From NCBI RefSeq assembly GCF_001267885.1, contig NZ_CP012382.1, positions 6,621,001 through 6,685,000 on the forward strand: a stretch of 64,000 nucleotides of DNA, read 5' to 3'. Below, one piece after another: positions 36,673 to 44,748 of the stretch; the first letter of the stretch is position 1; every line of letters starts with the position of its first letter. The position numbers and the translations under genes are program-made. This stretch comes from Streptomyces ambofaciens ATCC 23877. Lineage in GTDB: Bacteria > Actinomycetota > Actinomycetes > Streptomycetales > Streptomycetaceae. The notes under the pieces were generated by a model that was given only the letters and a program-made list of their open reading frames with translations, was not told where the DNA came from and searched no databases.

Positions 36673-38640
36673 GTGGGGCAGTCGGTGCAGACACTGGCGT
36701 ACGGATCGTGGCCCTCGCCCGTCGACGCGGCGCTGGCCGCCGCGCACGACGGGCGGCCCGACGACGTGGGTTTCGTCGGCGACGAGGTGTGGTGGACCGC
36801 GCCCCGGCCCGCCGAGGGCGGACGGCGCACGCTGGTGCGCCGGCGCCCCGACGGCGTGGAGGAGTCGGTCCTGCCCGCGCCGTGGAACGTGCGCAGCCGT
36901 GTCATCGAGTACGGCGGCCGGCCCTGGGCCGCGCACCCGGGCGACGCCGGGCCGCTGCTGGTCTTCGTGAACTTCGCCGACCAACGGCTGTACGCCTACG
37001 AGCCGGGCGGCGGCGAGCCCCGCCCCCTGACCCCCGTCTCGACGGTGGGCGGCGGACTGCGCTGGGCCGAGCCGGAGCTGCGCCCCGAGCGCGGCGAGGT
37101 GTGGTGCGTCCTGGAGGAGTTCACCGGCGACGGGCCCACCGATCTGCGGCGGGTCCCGGTCGCGGTGCCGCTGGACGGCTCGGCGGCCGACGACCGGGGC
37201 GCGGTCCGCGAACTCACCGGCGCCCGGCACCGTTTCGTCACCGGTCCCCGCCTCTCGCCCGACGGACGGCGCGCGGCCTGGCTCGCCTGGGACCACCCGC
37301 GCATGCCCTGGGACGGCACCGAGCTGATCGTCGCCGAGGTCACCGGCGACGGCGTCCTCCGCGACGGCCGGACCGTCGCCGGCGGGCCCGAGGAGTCGAT
37401 CGCCCAGGTGGAGTGGGCACCCGACGGCACCCTGCTGTACGCCTCCGACCGCACCGGCTGGTGGAACCTCTACCGCGACGGGCAGCCGCTGTGCGCCCGC
37501 GAGGAGGAGTTCGGCGGGCCGCTGTGGAAGCTCGGGCAGCGCTGGTTCACCCCGCTGGACAGCGGCCTCGTCGCCGTCGTGCACGGCCGGGGCGCCACCG
37601 CCCTCGGCATACTCGACCCCGCGACCGGCGAGGTCGTCGACGCGGCCGGCCCCTGGACCGAGTTCGCGGCCACCCTCGCCGCGCACGGTGAACGGATCGT
37701 GGCCGTCGGCGCGAGCCCGCGCACCTCCTACGAGGTGGTCGAGCTGGACACCCGCACCGGCCGCGCGCGGGTGATCGGCGCCCCGCACCACGACGCCGTC
37801 GATCCCGCGTACTACCCCGAGCCGCGGACCCGCACCTTCACCGGACCCGCCGGCCGCGAGATCCACGCCCACCTCCACCCGCCGCACCACCCCGGCTGCC
37901 GGGCCCCGGACGGCGAACGGCCGCCGTACGTGATCTGGGCGCACGGCGGCCCCACCAGCCGGTCGCCGCTGGTGCTGGACCTGGAGATCGCCTACTTCAC
38001 CTCGCGCGGCATCGGTGTCGCGGAGGTCAACTACGGCGGCTCCACCGGGCACGGCCGGGAGTACCGCAACCGGCTGCGCGAGCAGTGGGGCGTGGTCGAC
38101 GTCGAGGACTGCGCCGCCGTCGCCCTCGCCCTCGCCGACGAGGGCACCGCCGACCGGGAGCGGCTCGCCGTACGGGGCGGCAGCGCGGGCGGCTGGACGG
38201 CCGCCGCCTCCCTCGCCACGACCGACGTCTACGCCTGCGGCACGGTCATCTACCCCATCCTCGACCTGACCGGCTGGGGCACGGGGGAGACCCACGACTT
38301 CGAGTCGCGGTACCTGGAGAGCCTCATCGGCCCCTACGCCGAGGTGCCCGCCCGCTACGCCGAGCGGTCCCCCGCCGAGCACGCCGACCGCGTCACCGCG
38401 CCCTTCCTGCTGCTCCAGGGCCTGGACGACGTGATCTGCCCGCCCGTCCAGTGCGAGCGGTTCCTCGCCCGGATCGCGGGCCGGGGCGTGCCGCACGCCT
38501 ACCTCGCCTTCGAGGGCGAGGGACACGGATTCCGCCGGGCGGACACCATGGTGCGCGCCCTGGAGGCCGAACTCTCCCTCTACGCACAGGTCTTCGGCCT
38601 GACCCCGCCGGACGTCCCGACCCTGGAGCTGACCAGGTGA
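36673..38640 (+). CDS. S9 prolyl-oligopeptidase family peptidase
   Basis: A 655-residue protein: an N-terminal beta-propeller (repeats such as LSPDGRRAAWLAWDHP and WAPDGTLLYASDRTGWWN) and a C-terminal alpha/beta hydrolase with nucleophile in RGGSAGGWTAAA near residue 504, catalytic Asp in QGLDDVICPP and His in GEGHGFRR. It cleaves short peptides, probably as an acylaminoacyl- or dipeptidyl-peptidase. GGAGGAG precedes the GTG at 36673; a second GTG at 36685 is an alternative start. Its stop overlaps the S66 gene. Confidence 0.88.
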   Translation: MGQSVQTLAYGSWPSPVDAALAAAHDGRPDDVGFVGDEVWWTAPRPAEGGRRTLVRRRPDGVEESVLPAPWNVRSRVIEYGGRPWAAHPGDAGPLLVFVNFADQRLYAYEPGGGEPRPLTPVSTVGGGLRWAEPELRPERGEVWCVLEEFTGDGPTDLRRVPVAVPLDGSAADDRGAVRELTGARHRFVTGPRLSPDGRRAAWLAWDHPRMPWDGTELIVAEVTGDGVLRDGRTVAGGPEESIAQVEWAPDGTLLYASDRTGWWNLYRDGQPLCAREEEFGGPLWKLGQRWFTPLDSGLVAVVHGRGATALGILDPATGEVVDAAGPWTEFAATLAAHGERIVAVGASPRTSYEVVELDTRTGRARVIGAPHHDAVDPAYYPEPRTRTFTGPAGREIHAHLHPPHHPGCRAPDGERPPYVIWAHGGPTSRSPLVLDLEIAYFTSRGIGVAEVNYGGSTGHGREYRNRLREQWGVVDVEDCAAVALALADEGTADRERLAVRGGSAGGWTAAASLATTDVYACGTVIYPILDLTGWGTGETHDFESRYLESLIGPYAEVPARYAERSPAEHADRVTAPFLLLQGLDDVICPPVQCERFLARIAGRGVPHAYLAFEGEGHGFRRADTMVRALEAELSLYAQVFGLTPPDVPTLELTR

Positions 38641-39560
38641 GGGAACTGACCCGGCCGGCCCGGCTCGCACCCGGCGCCAGGGTGGCCGTCGTCGCGCCCA
38701 GCGGGCCCGTGCCCGAGGAGAGGCTGCAGGCCGGCCTAGACGTGCTGCGCGCCTGGGACCTCGACCCGGTCGTGGCCCCGCACGTCCTCGACCGGCACGG
38801 CACCTTCGACTACCTCGCCGGCACCGACGCCGACCGGGCCGCCGACCTCCAGGCCGCCTGGTGCGACCCGTCCGTGGACGCGGTGCTGTGCGCCCGCGGC
38901 GGGTACGGCGTCCAGCGCATGACCGACCTGCTCGACTGGGCGGCGATGCGCGCGGCCGGACCGAAGGTGTTCGTCGGCTTCAGCGACATCACCGCGCTGC
39001 ACGAGGCGTTCGCCACCCGGCTGGGCCTGGTCACCCTGCACGGGCCGATGGCCGCGGGCATCGACTTCCTGAAGAACGCCCGCGCGCAGGAACACCTGAA
39101 GGCCACCCTCTTCGCCCCGGAGACGGTACGCGTCATCGCCTCCGGCGGTACGCCGCTGGTGCCCGGCCGGGCGCGGGGCGTCACCCTCGGCGGCTGCCTG
39201 TGCCTGCTCGCCGCCGAGCTGGGCACCCCGCACGCCCGTCCCTCCGCGCGCGGCGGGCTGCTGTGCCTGGAGGACGTGGGGGAGGAGACCTACCGGCTGG
39301 ACCGCTACCTCACCCAGTTGCTGCGGGCCGGCTGGCTCGACGGCGTCGGCGGGGTGCTGCTCGGGTCCTGGCACGCGTGCGAACCCTCCGCGCGGCTGCG
39401 GCCGATGCTGGCCGACCGGCTCGGCGGCCTCGGCGTACCGGTGGTCGAGGACTTCGGCTTCGGCCACTGCGAGGGGGCGCTGACCGTCCCGTTCGGCGTG
39501 ACGGCGGAACTCGACACCGACGCCGCGACCCTGACCCTGGACCGGCCCGCCCTGCGCTGA
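38637..39560 (+). CDS. S66 family LD-carboxypeptidase
   Basis: A 307-residue protein with VAVVAPSGPVPEERLQAGLD at the start, CARGGYGVQRM, the nucleophile Ser in VGFSDITALHEA, Glu in CLEDVGEETYRLDR and His in FGHCEGALTVPFG. These match the Ser-Glu-His set of LdcA-type enzymes, which remove the terminal D-Ala from murein tetrapeptides in the cytoplasm. The GTG start overlaps the S9 stop. With M55 and M20 it forms a plausible muropeptide-recycling operon. Confidence 0.88.
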   Translation: MRELTRPARLAPGARVAVVAPSGPVPEERLQAGLDVLRAWDLDPVVAPHVLDRHGTFDYLAGTDADRAADLQAAWCDPSVDAVLCARGGYGVQRMTDLLDWAAMRAAGPKVFVGFSDITALHEAFATRLGLVTLHGPMAAGIDFLKNARAQEHLKATLFAPETVRVIASGGTPLVPGRARGVTLGGCLCLLAAELGTPHARPSARGGLLCLEDVGEETYRLDRYLTQLLRAGWLDGVGGVLLGSWHACEPSARLRPMLADRLGGLGVPVVEDFGFGHCEGALTVPFGVTAELDTDAATLTLDRPALR

Positions 39561-39601
39561 CCGGCCCCGCGCGCGGCCGTACGGCGTCGTAGGCTGGCGG
39601 G

Positions 39602-40168
39602 ATGCCGCACAACGCACCCCGCCACCTCGCCGAGGGCCCTCGCGTGGGCATACGGCACTTCACCCACGAGGACGGCGCCGAGTTCACCGCCCGGGCCCGG
39701 GAGAGCAAGGACCTGCACCACCCCTGGCTCTTCCCGCCGGACAGCGCCGAGGCGTACGACGCCTACGCGTCCCGGCTCATCGAGGACCCGACCAAGGCGG
39801 GGTTCCTGGTGTGCGAGAAGGACACTGTGAAAGCCGGCGGCGGCTCGATCGCGGGGTTCGTCAACATCAACAACATCGTCCAGGGCGGCTTCCTCAGCGG
39901 CGCGCTCGGCTACGGCGCCTTCGCGCACGCGGCGGGGCGCGGGCTGATGCGGGAGGGACTGGACCTCGTCGTGCGCCACGCCTTCGGGCCGATGCGGCTG
40001 CACCGGCTGGAGATCAACGTGCAGCCGGGCAACGCGGCCTCGATCGCCCTGGCCCGCGCCTGCGGCTTCCACCTGGAGGGCTTCTCGCCGCGGATGCTCT
40101 TCATCGACGGGGCCTGGCGGGACCATCAGCGCTGGGCGATCACCGCCGAGACCGTGACCTCCGGTTGA
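39602..40168 (+). CDS. GNAT acetyltransferase, RimJ-like
   Basis: A 188-residue protein with GIRHFTHEDGAEFTARAR, GFVNINNIVQGGFLSGALGY and RLEINVQPGNAASIALARAC, the last containing the acetyl-CoA and helix features of RimJ/RimL-type N-acetyltransferases. It follows the peptidase operon after 41 bp and may be co-transcribed. The target is unknown. Its 3' end overlaps the convergent DUF6204 gene by 29 bp. Confidence 0.8.
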   Translation: MPHNAPRHLAEGPRVGIRHFTHEDGAEFTARARESKDLHHPWLFPPDSAEAYDAYASRLIEDPTKAGFLVCEKDTVKAGGGSIAGFVNINNIVQGGFLSGALGYGAFAHAAGRGLMREGLDLVVRHAFGPMRLHRLEINVQPGNAASIALARACGFHLEGFSPRMLFIDGAWRDHQRWAITAETVTSG

Positions 40169-40487
40169 TCTTCATCGTGTCGAGGTCCGTCACCGTCGAC
40201 CGCAGCTCCCGGAACCCGTAGCCGAGCCCGCGCAGGGTGGTCTCCGCCCGGTCCTCGGCGATCGCGCCCGCCATCTCCTCGCCGTCCGCGGCGTCCGACA
40301 CCACGACGTAGCGCATCGAGAAGTGCTTCAGCGGCGCGGGCTCGTAGGACAGGGAGCCCTCCTCGGTGAACCGCATACTCGCCATCCCGTGGTCGGCGGC
40401 CTCGGCCAGCAACCGGTCACGGGCCTGTCCGGTCAGCCCCTCCCAGGTCCCCCGGACGATCACCCGGTAGGTGTGCTGCTCGCTCAC
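40140..40487 (-). CDS. DUF6204 family protein
   Basis: A 115-residue protein starting VSEQHTYRVIVRGTWEGLTG at a GTG behind GAGGAGGGGCAC. It has MASMRFTEEGSLSYEPAPLK and FSMRYVVVSDAADGEEMAGA, the conserved layout of the small Streptomyces DUF6204 proteins. No function is known. It is convergent with the GNAT gene, and the two reading frames share their last 29 bp. Confidence 0.7.
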   Translation of the reverse strand: MSEQHTYRVIVRGTWEGLTGQARDRLLAEAADHGMASMRFTEEGSLSYEPAPLKHFSMRYVVVSDAADGEEMAGAIAEDRAETTLRGLGYGFRELRSTVTDLDTMKINRRSRSRR

Positions 40488-40649
40488 GTGCCCCTCCTCG
40501 ACGTGCCGTTTCCTCGTCACCGTGCCGACCGCCCGACCCTACGCCGCCACCGGCACGGCGCCCAGGCGGTCAAACGTGAGCCACATCGCGCCGACGCGAC
40601 CGGTGGCGCCCCTGTTCACGGCACCGGTGAGCGGCTTCCATGGGGAAGC

Positions 40650-42629
40650 GTGACGACGATCCGACGTGAGGTACTGACCCTGCCCGCCGCGCCGCTGGGA
40701 CCGGACAACCCCCTGCCGCCGCTGCGCCCCCTGGACGAGGCCCACCGCATCGACGAGCGCGACCGGGCCGGCCTGCCCCGCGACATGGCCCGCCAGGTCG
40801 GCCACGAGCCGCTGCGCAGCCTGCTGCCCCTGCGGGTCAGGGACGGCTACGACCGGGTGCGGGAAGACCGGGAGTTCGACGCCCTCGTCATCGAGAACGA
40901 CCGGCTGCGGGCCACCGTCCTGCCCGGTCTCGGCGGTCGCGTCGCCTCCCTCCACCACAAGCCGACCGACCGCGAACTCCTCTACGTCAACCCCGTGTTC
41001 CAACCCGCCAACTTCGCCCTCAACGGGGCCTGGTACTCCGGCGGCATCGAATGGAACATCGGCGCCACCGGGCACACCACCCTCTCCTGCTCGCCCGTGC
41101 ACGCCGCCCGCGTGCCCGCCCCCGACGGCGGGGAGATGCTGCGCCTGTGGGAGTGGGAGCGGCTGCGCGACCTGCCCTTCCAGGTCGACCTGTGGCTGCC
41201 GGAGGGCTCGGACTTCCTGTACGTCGGCGCCCGGATCCGCAACCCGCACGAGCGCCCGGCGGCGACGTACTGGTGGTCCAACATCGCCGTCCCCGAGGAA
41301 CGGCGCGTCCTGGCCCCGGCCGACGAGGCGTGGCTCTTCGGCTACGAGCGGCGGCTGCGCCGGGTGCCCGTGCCGGCCCACGACGGAGCCGACCGGACGT
41401 ACCCGAAGAACAGCCGCTACCCCGCCGACTGGTTCTACGAGGTGCCGGAGGGCCGGCGCCGCTGGATCGCCGCGCTCGACGAGGCGGGCCACGGGCTGGT
41501 CCAGACGTCGACCGACGTGCTGCGCGGCCGCAAGCTCTTCGTGTGGGGCACGGGGCCCGGCGGGCGGCGCTGGCAGGAGTGGCTCACCGAGCCCGGCACC
41601 GGCGGCTACTGCGAGATCCAGGCCGGACTCGCCCGCACCCAGTTGGAGCACGTCAGGCTGGAGGCGGAGAGCGAGGTGTCCTGGCTGGAGGCGTACGGAC
41701 CGCTCGACGCGTCTCCCGAGGGCGAGTGGCACGCCGTGCTGCGCGAGGCCGAGGACCGGCTGGAGACGGCCCTGCCGCGCGCCGACGTCGAGGCGGCGTA
41801 CGCGGCCTGGCAGCCGTACGCCGACGCCGAGCCCGGCGAGAGTCTCGCCGCCGGGTCGGGCTGGGGCGCCCTCGAAGTGCTGCGCGCGGGCTGGAAGCTG
41901 CCCGGCACGCCCTTCGCGGAAAGCACCCTGGGCGAGGAGCAGCGGCCCTGGCTGGAACTGCTGCGCGCGGGGGCGCTGCCCGAGCCGGAGGGCCGTGAAG
42001 CGCCCGGCGGGACGCTGGTCGCCCGGCCCTGGCGGGACATGCTGGAGACCACGGCCGCCACCCCCCTCGCCGAGTACCACCTCGGCGTCGCCCAGTGGCA
42101 CGGCGGCGACCGGGCGCAGGCGGTGCGCAGCTGGGAACGCGGCCTGAAGACCGCCGACGCGGGCTGGCCGCTGCTGCGCTGCCTCGCCGTCGCCGACCAG
42201 GAGGACGGCCACCACGAGCGGGCCGCCGACCGGTACGCCGCCGCCTTCGACGACCTCTGCGAGCAGCCGTGGGACGAGCCCGGCGCGAGCGGCGGGTCGA
42301 GCGGCGGCGACGACCGGGCGGCCGTCACCGCCGCGCTCGGCCGCGAGGCGATCGAGGCACTGCTCGCGGCCGGACGTACGGCGGACGCCCGCGCGGTGTA
42401 CGAGCGGCTGCGTCCCGAGACCCGGGCCCGCGGCCGGTTCCGGCTGACCGAGGCGGCGCTGCTGGTCGCCGAGGGCCGGCACGGGGAGGCACGGGCCGTC
42501 TTCGACGAGGGGTTCGAGGTCGCCGACCTGAGGGAGGGCGACGAGGTCATCGGCCGCCTGTGGGCGCGGCTCGGCGACCAACCCCTCCCGGCCCGACACG
42601 ACTTCCGGATGCGGCCGGACGGGGAGTGA
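40650..42629 (+). CDS. DUF5107/tetratricopeptide protein, aldose-epimerase-like
   Basis: A 659-residue protein. The N-terminal 420 residues have a galactose-mutarotase-like sandwich (DALVIENDRLRATVLPGLGG, SGGIEWNIGATGHT, YWWSNIAVPEERRVLAP) as in DUF5107 proteins. The C-terminal part is built of TPR-like helices (AEYHLGVAQWHGGDRAQAVR). DUF5107 proteins are thought to act on carbohydrates. The GTG at 40650 follows GGGGAAGC. Confidence 0.75.
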   Translation: MTTIRREVLTLPAAPLGPDNPLPPLRPLDEAHRIDERDRAGLPRDMARQVGHEPLRSLLPLRVRDGYDRVREDREFDALVIENDRLRATVLPGLGGRVASLHHKPTDRELLYVNPVFQPANFALNGAWYSGGIEWNIGATGHTTLSCSPVHAARVPAPDGGEMLRLWEWERLRDLPFQVDLWLPEGSDFLYVGARIRNPHERPAATYWWSNIAVPEERRVLAPADEAWLFGYERRLRRVPVPAHDGADRTYPKNSRYPADWFYEVPEGRRRWIAALDEAGHGLVQTSTDVLRGRKLFVWGTGPGGRRWQEWLTEPGTGGYCEIQAGLARTQLEHVRLEAESEVSWLEAYGPLDASPEGEWHAVLREAEDRLETALPRADVEAAYAAWQPYADAEPGESLAAGSGWGALEVLRAGWKLPGTPFAESTLGEEQRPWLELLRAGALPEPEGREAPGGTLVARPWRDMLETTAATPLAEYHLGVAQWHGGDRAQAVRSWERGLKTADAGWPLLRCLAVADQEDGHHERAADRYAAAFDDLCEQPWDEPGASGGSSGGDDRAAVTAALGREAIEALLAAGRTADARAVYERLRPETRARGRFRLTEAALLVAEGRHGEARAVFDEGFEVADLREGDEVIGRLWARLGDQPLPARHDFRMRPDGE

Positions 42630-42645
42630 CCCGCCCGGCCCGGTC

Positions 42646-42993
42646 CTACGCCCGCCGGTCCACGTACTCGTAGATCGCCCCGTCCGGGTGCCGGGCGATC
42701 AGGTTGCGGCCCGCGGGCGTCGGGACCGGTCCCGCGATGACGTCCGCGCCCAGGGAGGTGAGGACCCGGTGGGTCTCCTCGACGTCCGCCACGGCGATCG
42801 TCGCGGCCACCTTGCGCAACACCTCGAGCTGGGACTCGGGTCCGCTCATCAGCAGGAAGCAGCCGACCGCGGCGACTTGGACGCCGCCGCGTTCGAAACG
42901 AAGGGCCGGGCCGCCGGCCAGCCCCTCGTAGAAGGGGATCGCCTTCTCCAGGTCGTCGACGTAGATGCGCAGGGTGGCTCCCAGAATGTCCAT
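42646..42993 (-). CDS. VOC/glyoxalase-family protein
   Basis: A 115-residue protein with two beta-alpha-beta-beta-beta units: ATLRIYVDDLEKAIPFYEGL and ATIAVADVEETHRVLTSLGA, ending HPDGAIYEYVDRRA. This is the vicinal oxygen chelate fold of glyoxalase/bleomycin-resistance proteins. A substrate cannot be assigned. Confidence 0.8.
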   Translation of the reverse strand: MDILGATLRIYVDDLEKAIPFYEGLAGGPALRFERGGVQVAAVGCFLLMSGPESQLEVLRKVAATIAVADVEETHRVLTSLGADVIAGPVPTPAGRNLIARHPDGAIYEYVDRRA

Positions 42994-43074
42994 GCGGACG
43001 AGCCTAGTTGGGGATGCCGGGGCCGTGCCCGCGGCCCGGCCCATGGAAGCCGCCCGCGCGGGTACCCGCAAGGT

Positions 43075-43554
43075 ATGGACCGCATGGATCACTTGGAACA
43101 CCTGGACAAGCACCTGGTCGACGAACTGGCGCAGGTGGCACGCGAGACCGTGCGCGACGAACTGCGCGAACAGACGCGCAAGCAGCGCCGCAAGGCCACG
43201 CTGTACGCCGCGTCCGGTGCGGCCGCCCTGTACGCGGGCGCCGCCCTCGCCCTCGCCGTGGGCCTGGTCCTCGCCATCGGCCTGCCGGGCTGGGCCGCCG
43301 CGCTCATCACGGCCGCCCTGCTGGGCGTCGCGGCCTATCTGCTGCGGGGCGCGGCCCGGCCGCACTCCGGCCACGGCGCCGCCTCCGCCGGCGACGCGGC
43401 CTCGGCGCCGGGCGGCCTCGGCATGCCGGTCCCGCCGAAGCCGCCCGTCGCCCCCGACGTGCCGGCGGCCGGCATGCCCGCACCGGGCTCCGCCGGCCGG
43501 ACCGCCCCGCGCGGGGACGACACCGGCTCCGGTGCCCCGCACGGCCGCGGCTGA
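43075..43554 (+). CDS. Holin-X-like (phage holin family) membrane protein
   Basis: A 159-residue protein with a charged helix (LVDELAQVARETVRDELREQ), two predicted transmembrane helices (AAALYAGAALALAVGLVLAI and WAAALITAALLGVAAYLL) and a disordered Pro/Gly/Ala tail. This resembles the actinobacterial Holin-X family, chromosomal membrane proteins despite the name. A GGGTAC sequence lies 10 bp upstream of the ATG without a matching -35 box. Confidence 0.65.
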   Translation: MDRMDHLEHLDKHLVDELAQVARETVRDELREQTRKQRRKATLYAASGAAALYAGAALALAVGLVLAIGLPGWAAALITAALLGVAAYLLRGAARPHSGHGAASAGDAASAPGGLGMPVPPKPPVAPDVPAAGMPAPGSAGRTAPRGDDTGSGAPHGRG

Positions 43555-43567
43555 CCTGCCGTCACCG

Positions 43568-43620
43568 CACCCGCACCGCGGCGCCCCCGGACGAGGTCCG
43601 GGGGCGCCGCGGTGCGGGTG
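43568..43620. terminator. Bidirectional terminator, 25-bp perfect stem
   Basis: CACCCGCACCGCGGCG... (43568-43592) is perfectly complementary to 43596-43620, with loop GAG. It lies between two convergent genes (43554 and 43630) and would stop transcription from both sides. Confidence 0.85.
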
Positions 43621-43629
43621 GGGACGGGG

Positions 43630-44589
43630 TCAGCCGCCCTGGAGCCGCGGCAGCACCTTCGTACGGTAGAAGTCGAAGAAGCCGCGCAGGTCGGGGCCGA
43701 TCTGGTTGACGTAGACGCGGTCGAAGCCGGCGTCGGCGAACCCCCTCAGCTCCGCGACGTGCTCGTCCGCGTCGTCGCCGCAGACCCGGTTGTCCCGGAC
43801 CATGTCCTCGGTGACCAGGGTCTGGGCCTGCTCGAAATGCTTCGGCGAGGGAAGCACCTGGCCCAGCTCGCCCGGCAGCAACTCGTTGGCCCACAGCCGG
43901 TGCACGGTCCGTACCGCCGCGTCCCTGTCGGTGTCGTAGCAGACCTTGGTGCCGCCGCTGACGAGCTTGCCGCCGCCCCCGCCCTTGCGGTACTGCTCCA
44001 CCATCGAGGCGTCCGGCATCATCGTGATGTAGCCGTCGCCCACCCGGGAGGCCAGCTTGGTCGCCGCCGGGCCGAAGCCGGAGATGTCGATCGGGACGGG
44101 CTCGTCCGGGACGGTGTACAGACGGGCGTTCTCCACCGTGTAGTGCGTGCCGTGGTGGTTGACCTCCTCGCCGGTGAACAGCCGGCGCATGATCAGGATG
44201 GCCTCCTCCAGCATCTCCAGCCGTACGTGCGCGGCGGGCCAGGCGTCACCGAGGATGTGCTCGTTGAGTGCCTCGCCGGTGCCGACGCCGAGCCGGAAGC
44301 GTCCGTTGGTCATCACCGCACTGGTCGCCGCGGCCTGCGCCACCACGGCGGGGTGCATGCGCACGGTCGGGCAGGTCACCGCCGTCTCGACGGGCAGGGA
44401 CACCGCCTCCGACAGCGCGCCGATCACCGACCACACGAAGGGGCTCTGCCCCTGCTCGCCGTTCCAGGGGTGGTAGTGGTCCGAGATCCACAGTGCCTGG
44501 AAACCGGCCTGCTCGGCCATGCGCGCCTGTTCGATCAGTTCCGCGGGACCGTACTGCTCGCAGGAGAGGAAATAGCCGTACTCGGGCAT
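43630..44589 (-). CDS. LLM-class F420-dependent oxidoreductase
   Basis: A 319-residue TIM-barrel protein with GYFLSCEQYGPAELIEQARM, ALWISDHYHPWN, RFRLGVGTGEALNEHILGD and GDGYITMMPDASMV, typical of the luciferase-like F420 enzymes with a TIGR03557-type pattern. It uses reduced F420 or flavin as hydride carrier; the substrate is unknown. The start at 44589 (MPEYG) has GGAGG upstream. A sigma-B-type promoter lies at 44634-44658. Confidence 0.85.
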   Translation of the reverse strand: MPEYGYFLSCEQYGPAELIEQARMAEQAGFQALWISDHYHPWNGEQGQSPFVWSVIGALSEAVSLPVETAVTCPTVRMHPAVVAQAAATSAVMTNGRFRLGVGTGEALNEHILGDAWPAAHVRLEMLEEAILIMRRLFTGEEVNHHGTHYTVENARLYTVPDEPVPIDISGFGPAATKLASRVGDGYITMMPDASMVEQYRKGGGGGKLVSGGTKVCYDTDRDAAVRTVHRLWANELLPGELGQVLPSPKHFEQAQTLVTEDMVRDNRVCGDDADEHVAELRGFADAGFDRVYVNQIGPDLRGFFDFYRTKVLPRLQGG

Positions 44590-44633
44590 GGGGGGCTGCC
44601 TCCGGGACATGGGGCGGGTGGGTCCCGGGCCGG

Positions 44634-44658
44634 GTACCCGGGCGAGAGGGGGGAAACC
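44634..44658 (-). promoter_or_regulatory. Sigma-B-type promoter for the F420 enzyme
   Basis: On the minus strand GGTT, a 15-bp spacer and GGGTAC fit the Streptomyces sigma-B consensus GNNT-N14-16-GGGTAC/T. The -10 is about 45 bp upstream of the gene start. Confidence 0.55.
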
Positions 44659-44748
44659 GGGCCGGTGGTCGCCCCCGCGGACGTTTGGGTGCCCCGGCCA
44701 AGGGGACGCGGAAGGCTCACGAGGTACGCGACAGCCCGGAGGCGAACC

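Noticed and set aside
43075-43554. The holin-like gene as evidence of a second prophage
   Set aside because: Its surroundings are ordinary chromosomal genes, and Holin-X proteins are common chromosomal membrane proteins in Streptomyces.
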